Part shown: positions 1-9,050 of the stretch, piece after piece | How positions within the stretch are numbered: the first letter of the stretch is position 1 | Layout: every line of letters begins with the position of its first letter | NCBI GenBank assembly: GCA_023251235.1 | Contig: JAHEZE010000013.1 | Span: forward strand, 1 to 44,694 | Length of the DNA: 44,694 bases | Reading direction: 5' to 3' | Source: Sphingobacteriales bacterium | Lineage (GTDB): Bacteria > Bacteroidota > Bacteroidia > Chitinophagales > Chitinophagaceae | The notes under the pieces: model-generated | What the model saw: only the letters and a program-made list of their open reading frames with translations | What the model was told of the DNA's origin: nothing | The model's database searches: none | Program-made: the position numbers and the translations under genes

Positions 1-1270
1 AATAAGTAAATGGCCTTACCCGGTTATGTTCCAGTTGCAGGTCAAGATTTTTTATGCCAAATGCATTGATGTATTTGGCACCCAATTGAAGTCCCCATTT
101 ATTTCCCCACCATCCATTATTCTTTTTAATTTCTTTCAGGTTGAATTCGTCCAGCAAAAATTGTCCGTAAAACTGAAATTGTTTAAAGGCATTTACTTTG
201 AAATCGATTCCAGCTACTGCATTATCAAAGCTTCCGTTTTGTTGCTCCACAGAACGATAGAATATAACCGGGTTCAGATAGCCAAATTCAAAGCGATTCT
301 TTCTGCCAAACATCACTCCTTCAAACAAACCAATATTTAAACTCTTTGTAACATTTACATCCAGGTGATGAAAAGCTGCATATTTTTTTGGCAATAACCT
401 GTCTGGTCCGCGGGGTTCGGCAGTATTCAGTTCCATAAATAAATTCTGGTAATTAAACTTCCAGATACGTGTGTTTAATTTCAGAAAAAGAATATTGTTG
501 CCGAAATCACTTAAAAATAAACTGCGGTAACCGTTTCCGATAAAATTCCGGTCGTAACCAAATGCCACATCAATATACTTTGTTACGTTAAAAGTAAAAT
601 AACCTCTTGCATCAAAATAATCATAGCCGGTGCTTTTGAAATTTTTATAATAGCCGGCACCGGGTACTGATTTAAATTTACTTTCCCAGTTACGAACATA
701 AAAGGGATCTCTTTCCTGGTTATCAATAATAGAAGCAGCAAATCCTATTTTATCTGCAATTTTTCCTCTTATTCCAACTCCTCTTGAATTCAAAAAGAGA
801 TTTTCACTATTGCCTTTCTCCTTCATGTACTTTAACTGTATAATAGGATTGACAACAAGATCAAAATCTTTTACATGAACTTCATAAAGGTTTGCCGGAG
901 TAGTATAAAAATTCTTTGCAATTGGTTTTTTACTTTTAAACTGATCCTTGTTTCCACTGGCCCACTCAATATTATTTAATAGAAAACTATGCAGGTTATA
1001 GGCATCCACCTGGTTTAAGTGAGAAACTATTTTGCCTGTTGGGTCCAATGCCGGTACAACCATTTTCCGGCTGTAGGGTTTTGTTTTAGAGAAATTTAAA
1101 ACCGAATCTCTTTGTCCAAGTATTTCCAGTCTGTCCAATAATAAATTCCCCTTATCACCTTGTGACAGGTAAGTTGTTTGTGCCGAAATTTTAATTGAAG
1201 AAAACAATAGCAAGAAGGTTATAAATGTGTACACCTTTAGGGGGCAGGGGTTAATTTGTTTAATTTGCAT
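1..1270 (-). CDS. Outer-membrane beta-barrel protein, Wzi/RemB-like (partial, 3' end missing)
   Basis: An open frame without stops runs on the minus strand from an ATG at 1270 off the left edge, about 423 codons. The N-terminus has a basic start, a hydrophobic stretch (VYTFITFLLLFSS) and a likely signal-peptidase I site after KISAQ near residue 31. The rest alternates aromatic and polar residues as in an outer-membrane barrel, and contains FGYLNPVIFYRSVE, a motif I associate with the capsule-assembly Wzi-like family and its Bacteroidetes member RemB (gliding). The family assignment comes from memory of that motif and is tentative; an outer-membrane location is more secure. Residues 7-11 (NPCPL) are encoded by a C-rich element that resembles repeats elsewhere in the window. 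The gene diverges from pyrC with only 37 bp between starts. Confidence 0.6.
   Translation of the reverse strand, partial: MQIKQINPCPLKVYTFITFLLLFSSIKISAQTTYLSQGDKGNLLLDRLEILGQRDSVLNFSKTKPYSRKMVVPALDPTGKIVSHLNQVDAYNLHSFLLNNIEWASGNKDQFKSKKPIAKNFYTTPANLYEVHVKDFDLVVNPIIQLKYMKEKGNSENLFLNSRGVGIRGKIADKIGFAASIIDNQERDPFYVRNWESKFKSVPGAGYYKNFKSTGYDYFDARGYFTFNVTKYIDVAFGYDRNFIGNGYRSLFLSDFGNNILFLKLNTRIWKFNYQNLFMELNTAEPRGPDRLLPKKYAAFHHLDVNVTKSLNIGLFEGVMFGRKNRFEFGYLNPVIFYRSVEQQNGSFDNAVAGIDFKVNAFKQFQFYGQFLLDEFNLKEIKKNNGWWGNKWGLQLGAKYINAFGIKNLDLQLEHNRVRPFTY
1234..1253. repeat. C/G-rich element (CCCCT...AGGGG class) inside signal-peptide codons
   Basis: On the minus strand this reads AACCCCTGCCCCCTAAAGG. It resembles elements at 25249-25277, 42691-42708 and 42766-42786, all built on CCCC(T) facing AGGGG. 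It lies within the first dozen codons of the outer-membrane gene, encoding the atypical NPCPLK just before the hydrophobic core. Grouping with the others is by eye. Confidence 0.45.
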
Positions 1271-1307
1271 GGGTATTGGCTTTTAACTATAAATCGCAGA
1301 ACAAGAT

Positions 1308-2642
1308 ATGCAAAATTACCTGATAAAGAATGTGCAGGTTGTTAACGAGGGGAGGATAACTGTCAAGGATGTTTTAATAAAAAATGGACGCATTGAAAAA
1401 ATATCTCCACAAATAAATGAATTCGCTAAAGAAATAAATGGTGAAGGGAAATATTTGTTTCCCGGCGCTATTGATGACCAGGTGCATTTTCGTGAACCGG
1501 GTTTAACGCATAAAGCAACCATTTATACAGAATCAAAAGCAGCCATTGCTGGGGGAATTACCAGCTTTATGGAAATGCCCAACACAATTCCAAATGCCCT
1601 CACCCAGGAATTACTCGAAGACAAATATTTGATCGCCTCAAAAACTTCACTTGCCAATTACTCTTTTTATATGGGTACCGGTAATAATAATGCAGATGAA
1701 GTATTAAAAACAAATGATAAAAGAAAAAATGTTTGCGGTATAAAAATATTTATGGGAGCCTCCACAGGCAATATGCTGGTGGATAATCCTAATACGCTGG
1801 ATAAAATTTTCCGGGAAAGTGAAGTACTGATTGCCACCCATTGCGAAGAGGAAAGAATTATCAGAAAGAACTTAGAAAAGATAAAACTTCAGAACCGAGA
1901 TCTCACTGCCGCTGATCATCCCATCATTCGTGATGAAGAAGCTTGCTATGAATCTTCACTATTGGCCATACAGATAGCAAAGAAATATAACACCCGTTTA
2001 CATATCCTCCATATTTCTACTGAAAAAGAATTACAACTTTTCAGCAATATGCTGCCGCTAAAAGAAAAAAGAATCACCGCAGAAGTATGCGTTCATCATC
2101 TTCATTTCTCCAGCGATGATTATGCATGGCTGGGCAATAAAATAAAATGCAATCCCGCAATCAAAGCTCCACACAATCGTGAAGGCTTATGGAAAGCTTT
2201 GCTTGATGATCGTCTTGATGTTATTGCCACCGATCATGCTCCTCATACTTTGGAAGAAAAAAATATGCCTTATGAAAAAGCTCCTGCAGGACTTCCGTTA
2301 GTCCAACATTCCCTGTCACTGATGTTACATTATTATAAAGAAGGGAAAATAAGTTTAGAAAAAATTGCTGAAAAGATGAGTCATGCAGTTGCCGATTGTT
2401 TTCAAATAAAAGAAAGAGGTTATGTACGGGAAGGATATTTTGCTGACCTCGTTTTAGTTGATATAAAGAGGAAAACAAAAGTTTCAAAAGAAAATATTTT
2501 ATACAAATGTGGCTGGAGCCCATTGGAAGGATTTGAATTTCCTGCAACCATCACTCATACTTTTGTGAATGGACATTTGGTTTATGAGGAAGGTGGGTGG
2601 AATGAATCTGTATCAGGACAGCGATTAATCTTTGATCGTTAA
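1308..2642 (+). CDS. pyrC: Dihydroorotase (class I type)
   Basis: This 444-residue amidohydrolase interconverts carbamoyl-aspartate and dihydroorotate in the third step of pyrimidine synthesis. It shows the signature DDQVHFREPG (56-65), the metal-bridging lysine K146 in GIKIFMG, metal histidines H178 (ATHCEEE) and H235 (ILHIST), and catalytic D309 in IATDHAPH. The first histidine of the usual HxH metal motif is Q58, the form I recall from Porphyromonas and other Bacteroidetes enzymes, so it appears clade-typical. The ATG at 1308 fits the family N-terminus (MQNYLIKNVQVV). A second pyrimidine gene, pyrD, is about 20 kb away, so the pathway is not clustered here. Confidence 0.95.
   Translation: MQNYLIKNVQVVNEGRITVKDVLIKNGRIEKISPQINEFAKEINGEGKYLFPGAIDDQVHFREPGLTHKATIYTESKAAIAGGITSFMEMPNTIPNALTQELLEDKYLIASKTSLANYSFYMGTGNNNADEVLKTNDKRKNVCGIKIFMGASTGNMLVDNPNTLDKIFRESEVLIATHCEEERIIRKNLEKIKLQNRDLTAADHPIIRDEEACYESSLLAIQIAKKYNTRLHILHISTEKELQLFSNMLPLKEKRITAEVCVHHLHFSSDDYAWLGNKIKCNPAIKAPHNREGLWKALLDDRLDVIATDHAPHTLEEKNMPYEKAPAGLPLVQHSLSLMLHYYKEGKISLEKIAEKMSHAVADCFQIKERGYVREGYFADLVLVDIKRKTKVSKENILYKCGWSPLEGFEFPATITHTFVNGHLVYEEGGWNESVSGQRLIFDR
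1311..1318 (-). promoter_or_regulatory. Possible -7 element for the outer-membrane gene
   Basis: The plus strand reads CAAAATTA, i.e. TAATTTTG on the minus strand, a perfect TAnnTTTG match 41 bp before the ATG at 1270. It lies inside the first codons of pyrC, so the divergent promoters would overlap. No convincing -33 TTG is seen. Confidence 0.3.
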
Positions 2643-2649
2643 AAAATAT

Positions 2650-2724
2650 TCAACAATTAACACTCAATAATCAATGTACAAGTATAAAAATCATCTCACC
2701 ATTCACCATTGACCATTCACCATC
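2650..2724 (+). repeat. Degenerate 7-bp tandem array abutting the start of the MutS-like gene
   Basis: The pyrC - mutS-like gap is filled by low-complexity sequence. The distal part, 2694-2724, is a clean heptamer array with units ACCATTC and ACCATTG alternating, ending directly at the ATG at 2725. The proximal part, from about 2650, has the same spacing more loosely (AACACTC, AATAATC). The same unit occurs inside pyrD at 23005-23040. Confidence 0.75.
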
Positions 2725-4041
2725 ATGCATCTTGACGCCACAACATATAACGATCTATCTGTCTTTCACCAGGAAGAAGAGTTCAGTATTTTCCATAAAC
2801 TGAATTTTACCAGAACCGTTTATGGCAAAAATTGGTTGAAAATATTTTTTTCAGAGCCTCATCACGACCTGAAAAAGATTCTGGGTACACAACAAATCAT
2901 CCACACATTGAGTGAGCACATCGATGACTGGCCATCAGAAATAACAAACGGAACATTACTGGTAATAGAGAAATTCCTTGATTATAACCTGGATCCTATT
3001 TCTGAAAAACCAAATCCCTATAATTCCTGGCTTTATAAAACACTGCATGTAGAAGATTACCGGATGATAAAATATTCCATGATACACATGGCAGATTTTT
3101 ACCGGGGAATAAGAAAACTTACCGCTCTTTTCAGCGAGAGCCGGTTACCTGCTTTTTTTAATATCTATATTGAAAGAGCAGAACAGTTACTCAGAGAGAC
3201 TCCTCTTACCAGATTATCATTGTTAAAATCCGGAGAAAGTTTTTCAGCAACAGAGAACCTTTATTTCGGTTATCACTTACAAAACCATTTTAAAAATGAA
3301 ACACTGGAGTTGATCAATATTTTTGGCCGCCTGGATGCCTGGTACTCGATGGCAGTGGCTGTAAAAAAATATAATTTAAGTTTTCCGGAATTTTCTGATC
3401 AGCCAGAACCGATGATCCATACCAAAGGTTTATACCATATTTTATTACAGCAACCCGTGGCCTATGATCTTGAAATGAATCCTGCACATAATTTTCTTTT
3501 TCTCACCGGGGCCAATATGGCCGGCAAGAGCACATTAATTAAATCGCTTGGTTCTGCTGTTTTTCTTGCACATCTTGGTATGGGTGTACCAGCGCAGCAA
3601 ATGAAGCTTACCTTATTTGATGGTCTGCTCACCAACATTAATGTCGTAGATAATATAGCAAAAGGGGAAAGCTATTTTTATAATGAAGTGCAGCGGGTAA
3701 AAAATACAGTACAGAGAATTGCTGATGGTAAAAAATGGCTGGTACTTATTGATGAATTATTCAAAGGCACCAATGTGAAAGATGCAATGAAATGTTCATT
3801 GACGGTAATTGAAGGTCTTATTAAATTAAAGAATTCGCTTTTTATACTTTCCACACACCTGTACGAGATTGGTGAAGAATTAAAACAATATCCTAATATC
3901 AGTTTCCGGTATTTTGAAACCAGTGTAAAAGATGATCAGCTGGATTTCAGTTACCAGTTGAAAGAAGGAATCAGCAACGACCGACTGGGATATCTTATAT
4001 TGAAAAGGGAGAAAGTAGTGGACATGCTGGAGAAACTGTAA
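2725..4041 (+). CDS. MutS-family ATPase, short form
   Basis: This 438-residue protein carries a MutS-type ABC ATPase domain in its C-terminal half: Walker A TGANMAGKST (261-270), the family region DNIAKGESYF (309-318) and Walker B KWLVLIDE (337-344) followed by LFKGTN. The N-terminal 240 residues are helical and match only the core/lever part of MutS. The mismatch-recognition and connector domains of the ~850-residue MutS are absent. It is therefore probably not the canonical mismatch repair MutS but one of the short MutS-related ATPases common in Bacteroidetes, of unknown role. It is followed after 22 bp by the DUF3179 gene and is likely cotranscribed with it. Confidence 0.85.
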   Translation: MHLDATTYNDLSVFHQEEEFSIFHKLNFTRTVYGKNWLKIFFSEPHHDLKKILGTQQIIHTLSEHIDDWPSEITNGTLLVIEKFLDYNLDPISEKPNPYNSWLYKTLHVEDYRMIKYSMIHMADFYRGIRKLTALFSESRLPAFFNIYIERAEQLLRETPLTRLSLLKSGESFSATENLYFGYHLQNHFKNETLELINIFGRLDAWYSMAVAVKKYNLSFPEFSDQPEPMIHTKGLYHILLQQPVAYDLEMNPAHNFLFLTGANMAGKSTLIKSLGSAVFLAHLGMGVPAQQMKLTLFDGLLTNINVVDNIAKGESYFYNEVQRVKNTVQRIADGKKWLVLIDELFKGTNVKDAMKCSLTVIEGLIKLKNSLFILSTHLYEIGEELKQYPNISFRYFETSVKDDQLDFSYQLKEGISNDRLGYLILKREKVVDMLEKL

Positions 4042-4063
4042 ATTCACTCCTTCAATTTGCTTT

Positions 4064-5248
4064 ATGAAAAAATGGCTTTTGATTTTGGGAATGCTTGTTC
4101 TATTTACTGCTGAAATACTCCGGGTATATTTCATCATGCCTTTCCCCGGTAGTCAGAAAGCTGATACTATCAACATCGCCTGGTTTCTTCACAAAAATAT
4201 ATTTTATATCCGCATCGCTGCTTTGTTACTGATTGTACTCTCACTCTTTAGTGCCTTTTCCAAATGGAGAAAATGGAAAAAAGCAGTTTTTATTTTTTTA
4301 ATGGCGCTGTATGCTTTTGTTTTTTACATGGTCAATTTTAAATTTCTGGCGGATAAAATGTTTTATCAGCCGAAAAATAAAAACATGCTTGGTATTAACA
4401 ACAATAAAGTACCTGCAGAAAAATTAATAATTGGAGTTGTCATTAATAATGAAGCAAGAGCCTACCCACTAGAGATCATCGGCTATCATCACCAGGTGCA
4501 GGATACCGTGGGTGGAGAACCGGTAATGATTACTTATTGCACGGTTTGCAGAACCGGTCGGGTGTTCAGTCCCGCAATTAATGGCAAAAAAGAAAATTTC
4601 CGTCTGGTAGGTATGGATCATTTTAATGCGATGTTTGAAGATGCAACCACTAAAAGCTGGTGGCGCCAGGTAAGCGGGGAAGCAATTACCGGTCCATTAA
4701 AAGGTCAGAAACTAAAAGAAATTCCATCCCAACAAATGACACTGGCTTCATGGTTGCGGGCAAACCCTAATTCACTGATTCTGCAACCCGATTCATTATT
4801 TAAAAAACAATACAAAGATCTGGAAGGATTTGATAAAGGAATTATTAAAAGTTCATTGGAAAAAAGAGATAGTGTCTCATGGCAATTTAAATCGTGGATA
4901 GTTGGAATTGAGAATAATGGTATATCAAAAGCTTACGACTGGAATGAACTAATTAATAAAAAAATCATTCATGATTCGTTGCCGGGTTTGTCATTAGTTA
5001 TTGCACTTGAACCGGACAGCGCCTCTTTTCATGTATGGAACCGGCAGGTAAATAATTTTACACTCAATTTTATAATTGAAAACAGTGGATTAAGAGATAC
5101 AAATACACAATCGTTTTGGAATTATGACGGAGCCTGTATTGAAGGTCAGCTGAAAGGAGCTAAACTGAAACCCGTGCAGGCATCACAGGAATTCTGGCAT
5201 TCATGGCATACTTTTCATCCCAATACAACTCTTTTTAACAAAAAATAA
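4064..5248 (+). CDS. DUF3179 domain membrane protein
   Basis: This 394-residue protein has three N-terminal hydrophobic segments (about 4-22, 45-65, 73-92), then a soluble domain with TYCTVCRTGRVF, FRLVGMDHFNAMF and SWWRQVSGEAITGPLKG, the hallmarks of DUF3179. The CxxC pair in the first motif is typical of the family. The domain probably faces the periplasm. Its biochemical role is not established. It follows the MutS-like gene by 22 bp and precedes the M1 peptidase by 5 bp, so the three form a transcription unit without obvious functional unity. Confidence 0.85.
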   Translation: MKKWLLILGMLVLFTAEILRVYFIMPFPGSQKADTINIAWFLHKNIFYIRIAALLLIVLSLFSAFSKWRKWKKAVFIFLMALYAFVFYMVNFKFLADKMFYQPKNKNMLGINNNKVPAEKLIIGVVINNEARAYPLEIIGYHHQVQDTVGGEPVMITYCTVCRTGRVFSPAINGKKENFRLVGMDHFNAMFEDATTKSWWRQVSGEAITGPLKGQKLKEIPSQQMTLASWLRANPNSLILQPDSLFKKQYKDLEGFDKGIIKSSLEKRDSVSWQFKSWIVGIENNGISKAYDWNELINKKIIHDSLPGLSLVIALEPDSASFHVWNRQVNNFTLNFIIENSGLRDTNTQSFWNYDGACIEGQLKGAKLKPVQASQEFWHSWHTFHPNTTLFNKK

Positions 5249-5253
5249 ATTTA

Positions 5254-6846
5254 ATGAGACTGACTTTGCTATTCGTATTTATTTTCCTGAGCTATTTTGT
5301 TTTTTCACAGGAAAATAATATTGATGTACTCCATTATAAATTTAATATCAGCCTGAATGATGTGAACGATACCATTTATGGAGTGGCAGAAATTAAAGTA
5401 AAATTTTTAAAGTCTGCAAACAAATTAGCTTTTGATCTCGGTTTACAAAAAGAAAAAGGAAAAGGAATGACAGTAGGAAAAATTCTTGGCCCTGACATTA
5501 ATAACACAATGGCTAAAGATGAGAAGATCAGGATTTTTCTTTCACAAGAAATGAAAGCGGATGATACTGCAACCTTTGTTATTCAATACAAGGGCATTCC
5601 TGCAGGCGGCCTTATCATTTCGAAAACTAAATATGGCCACCGCGGTTTTTTTGGAGATAATTGGCCAAACAACGGACACAACTGGTTGCCTTGTCATGAT
5701 GACCAGGCAGATAAAGCTTCGGTTGAATTTATTATTACTGCACCGAAACATTATCAGGTTGTTGCCAATGGAATTCAGGTAGAAGAATCATCATATCTAA
5801 ATGGCGATAAACTTACTCACTGGAAAGAAGATGTTCCTATATCCACTAAAGTAATGGTGATAGGTGTGGCAGATTTTGCAGTGAGTCTTGCCGGATATGT
5901 GAATGAAAAGATTCCCGTTTACAGTTGGGTTTACCCTGAGGATAAAGACATTGGTTTTTATGATTATTCCCAGGCGTTAGAAATATTGCCATTTTACATT
6001 AATAATATCGGACCATATGGTTATAAAAAATTGGCGAACGTACAATCGAAAACAAAATTCGGCGGCTTGGAAAATGCCAATACCATATTCTATTCAGAAA
6101 ATTCTGTTAGCGGAACCAGGAGAAGTGAAGGATTGCTGGCCCATGAAATAGCTCACCAATGGTTTGGCAATATGGCCACTGAAAAAAGTTATGGGCATCT
6201 CTGGCTGAGTGAAGGATTTGCCACCTATTTCGCCATTCTATATTTTGAGAATAAATATGGAAAGGATACAGCCAACTACATGCTGAAAAAAAACAGAGAG
6301 CAAGTTATAGCCTATTCAAAAAAAAGCAATACTCCTGTAGTAGATACGGCACAAAAAGATTTTATGAAGCTGCTGAATCCAAATTCTTATCAGAAAGGAG
6401 GCTGGGTGCTTCATATGCTGCGACGGGAGTTGGGCGATTCTTTGTTCTGGAACTCTATCAGGAAATATTATGCAACTTATTTTAATGGTATTGCCGGAAC
6501 GGAAGATCTGCAAAAAATTTTTGAAGCAGTATCGGGAAAAGACCTGAAAGATTTTTTTCAGCAATGGCTTTATCATCCCGGGATTCCTGATCTGGATATT
6601 AAGTGGAGTTATGATGAAAAAAAGCAAGCCCTGAATTTCACCATCATACAAATACAAAAAGAACTATTCCGGTTTCCGCTTGATATTCAAATAAACTTCA
6701 TTTCCGGTAAAATTCTGAAAGAAAGAATCTTTATTAATCAGAAAAATAAACTCATATCCATTTCCCTGAAAGAAAAACCAACAGGAATTATAATCGATCC
6801 TGAAACTTCCCTTTTGTATAAAGGCGCCTTGAAACAAATAAACTGA
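5254..6846 (+). CDS. M1-family zinc aminopeptidase, exported
   Basis: This 530-residue protein has a signal peptide (MRLTLLFVFIFLSYFVFSQ). M1 features follow in order: beta-sandwich N-terminal domain, GGLEN exopeptidase-type motif (270-274), zinc site HEIAHQW (297-303) with the third ligand E320 in WLSEGFATYF, and a final beta domain around 440-530. The ERAP-like helical C-terminal domain is absent, so it resembles compact leukotriene-A4-hydrolase-like or gluzincin-type M1 enzymes. It probably trims peptides in the periplasm. It overlaps no neighbour and closes the short operon. Confidence 0.92.
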   Translation: MRLTLLFVFIFLSYFVFSQENNIDVLHYKFNISLNDVNDTIYGVAEIKVKFLKSANKLAFDLGLQKEKGKGMTVGKILGPDINNTMAKDEKIRIFLSQEMKADDTATFVIQYKGIPAGGLIISKTKYGHRGFFGDNWPNNGHNWLPCHDDQADKASVEFIITAPKHYQVVANGIQVEESSYLNGDKLTHWKEDVPISTKVMVIGVADFAVSLAGYVNEKIPVYSWVYPEDKDIGFYDYSQALEILPFYINNIGPYGYKKLANVQSKTKFGGLENANTIFYSENSVSGTRRSEGLLAHEIAHQWFGNMATEKSYGHLWLSEGFATYFAILYFENKYGKDTANYMLKKNREQVIAYSKKSNTPVVDTAQKDFMKLLNPNSYQKGGWVLHMLRRELGDSLFWNSIRKYYATYFNGIAGTEDLQKIFEAVSGKDLKDFFQQWLYHPGIPDLDIKWSYDEKKQALNFTIIQIQKELFRFPLDIQINFISGKILKERIFINQKNKLISISLKEKPTGIIIDPETSLLYKGALKQIN

Positions 6847-6972
6847 ATTTCATTTATCTGAATCCTGCAAAACCGTAGGTTCCTGATCTGTCATCATAAA
6901 GAAAATGTTTCTTTTTTGAATCCATATTTACAATTACTAAACTGCATTATCCCATTTTTTGTACGCTGGGAC

Positions 6973-6987
6973 TACCACTAAGTGGTA
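6973..6987. promoter_or_regulatory. Perfect 7-1-7 dyad upstream of comM
   Basis: TACCACT and AGTGGTA flank a single A, 36 bp before the comM ATG. Each arm fits the NarL-type heptamer (TACYNMT), although classical NarL/FixJ sites use a 2-bp spacer. A LuxR/NarL-family operator is one reading; a small hairpin in the leader is another. Confidence 0.45.
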
Positions 6988-7023
6988 TACCTATTGCCTC
7001 ATATTTTTCTCTACCTTCATTTC

Positions 7024-8571
7024 ATGCTTGTAAAAACATTTGGCAGCGCTGTATATGGAGTGGAAGCAATTACTATTACGATTGAAGTGAACTGGATGAG
7101 TACAGGTATCGGTATAGTGATTGTTGGCCTTCCGGATAATGCAGTGAAAGAAAGTTTACAAAGAGTGGAGAGTACTATCAAGGCAAAAGGGTTTCAGATG
7201 CCGAGGACAAGAGTGGTAGTAAATATGGCTCCTGCGGATATTAAAAAAAGTGGAACCCCTTTCGATCTTCCGATAGCAATCGGCATTCTTGCTGCAACTG
7301 AACAATTACAAAATAAAGAAGCACTTGAAAAATATGTGATCATGGGAGAATTGAGTCTTGACGGTGAGCTTCGTGCTATCAAAGGGGCTTTACCCATAGC
7401 CATACAGGCGAGAAAGGAAGGGTTTAAAGGTTTATTTGTTCCTAAAGTAAATGCAAAAGAAGCCGGGATGGTGAATAACCTGAATGTATATGGTGTGGAA
7501 AATATTCAGGAAGTAATTGATTTTTTTGAAAATGAAGAAACAGGTTTAAATCCGGTTATTATCAATACAAGAGAAGAGTTTTATAATTCTCAAGGCGATT
7601 ATGAAATTGATTTTGCTGATGTAAAAGGTCAGGAGAATATTAAAAGAGCATTGGAAATAGCCGCTGCCGGTGGTCATAACGCAATTCTGATTGGGCCACC
7701 CGGTGCAGGAAAAACAATGTTGGCAAAACGATTACCCACCATTCTTCCGCCACTTACATTGCATGAGGCATTAGAAACAACAAAAATTCATTCTGTTGCC
7801 GGCAAACTTCCTGAAAATTCAACGTTAGTTACTAAACGACCTTTTCGTTCCCCTCATCATACTATCAGTGATGTTGCTTTAGTGGGTGGCGGTGGGAATC
7901 CTCAGCCGGGAGAAATTTCTTTGGCACATAATGGCGTTTTATTTCTTGATGAATTACCTGAATTTAAAAGAACAGTATTAGAAGTAATGCGACAACCGAT
8001 GGAAGAAAGGAAAGTAACAATTTCAAGGGCCAAGATTGCTTTGGACTTTCCCGCATCATTTATGCTCGTTGCAAGTATGAACCCCTGCCCCTGCGGGTTT
8101 TTTAATCATCCTGAAAAAGAATGTACCTGCCCGCCCGGTGCCGTACAGAAATATTTAAATAAAATTTCCGGGCCATTATTAGATCGTATTGACCTGCATG
8201 TGGAAGTAACCCCGGTAGCATTTAGTGAATTATCATCAACAAAATCATCAGAACATTCTTCTGCTATTCGGGAAAGAGTTATAGCTGCAAGAGAAAAGCA
8301 AGCTGAAAGATATAAAAACAATCCCGGTATTTATTGCAATGCGCAAATAAGCAGTAAGATGCTGAAAGAAATCTGTGTGATTGATACACCCAGCCAGAAT
8401 TTATTAAAAGCCGCAATGGAAAAATTAAATCTTTCAGCAAGAGCATATGACAGGATATTAAAAGTAGCACGAACTATTGCCGACTTATCTGCCAGTGAAA
8501 ATATAAAAGCCGAACATCTGGCTGAAGCCATTCAATACAGGAGCCTTGACAGGGAAGGCTGGGCGGGGTAA
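7024..8571 (+). CDS. comM: YifB/ComM-family Mg-chelatase-like AAA+ ATPase
   Basis: The 515-residue product begins MLVKTFGSAVYG, the family's usual start. A longer frame from 6982 would add 14 residues and run through the upstream dyad, so I chose the ATG at 7024. The N-terminal ~170 residues are the ribosomal-S5-like ChlI domain. Walker A GPPGAGKT is at 224-231, then RPFRSPHHTISDVALVGGG, Walker B GVLFLDELPEF, and the cysteine-rich MNPCPCGFFNHPEKECTC insertion typical of YifB. ComM is a hexameric helicase that extends heteroduplex joints during natural transformation; many non-competent bacteria also have it. No other competence gene is nearby. Confidence 0.93.
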   Translation: MLVKTFGSAVYGVEAITITIEVNWMSTGIGIVIVGLPDNAVKESLQRVESTIKAKGFQMPRTRVVVNMAPADIKKSGTPFDLPIAIGILAATEQLQNKEALEKYVIMGELSLDGELRAIKGALPIAIQARKEGFKGLFVPKVNAKEAGMVNNLNVYGVENIQEVIDFFENEETGLNPVIINTREEFYNSQGDYEIDFADVKGQENIKRALEIAAAGGHNAILIGPPGAGKTMLAKRLPTILPPLTLHEALETTKIHSVAGKLPENSTLVTKRPFRSPHHTISDVALVGGGGNPQPGEISLAHNGVLFLDELPEFKRTVLEVMRQPMEERKVTISRAKIALDFPASFMLVASMNPCPCGFFNHPEKECTCPPGAVQKYLNKISGPLLDRIDLHVEVTPVAFSELSSTKSSEHSSAIRERVIAAREKQAERYKNNPGIYCNAQISSKMLKEICVIDTPSQNLLKAAMEKLNLSARAYDRILKVARTIADLSASENIKAEHLAEAIQYRSLDREGWAG

Positions 8572-9050
8572 GAAAGAAATACAAATTGATAGTTAATTCA
8601 TTAAGCAAAATCAATATTACTTTGGGTTAATTTAATCTCTACTTGAGAAGTACAAAAAAGGATTGGGTTTGATATTTCTTTATAGGTCACTATTGTAGGA
8701 AGATAAAAAATAGTTAACTTAGACATTCTGTAATTGTTTTTTTATTGAAGAGTAATTCGCCGTTACCAGAAATTCCGGCTTATCTAATGTTCAGACCAAT
8801 ACTAAGTGACAGTAGGATTTTTAGTCAACTTAGTTAACTCATCTATTAATTTATCCGACATGATTAACCTGATCGTTTTAACCATTTAACCACTGGTTGC
8901 TTTTTTTAATTCAAGGGGAAATCTTAAGAGTGAAATATTAATACAAGTCCATCAATATACTTACGACCTAAAAAAGGGAAAACCAAAAACTTAAATTACT
9001 ACACAAATAAAAAAGTGTTGTGTCAGCACTATAAAAACTAACGAAACCAG
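8572..9050. other. 479-bp AT-rich intergenic region
   Basis: No open frame or RNA gene is recognisable. It holds two 8-bp units TTTTAACC and ATTTAACC (8877-8892) followed by an inverted TGGTT, and a 7-bp hairpin AGTGTTG / CAGCACT with a 3-nt loop at 9014-9030, just before the start of the secreted kelch protein. No good TAnnTTTG box was found. The promoter of the downstream gene must lie here but I cannot place it. Confidence 0.5.

Noticed and set aside
26-340. Plus-strand open frame of 104 codons
   Set aside because: It lies opposite the outer-membrane beta-barrel gene, which has a signal peptide and barrel pattern; the plus frame has no recognisable features.
2725-4041. Truncated pseudogene of full-length MutS
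   Set aside because: The protein has a proper start, complete ATPase motifs and a coherent helical N-terminus, so it looks like an intact short family member.
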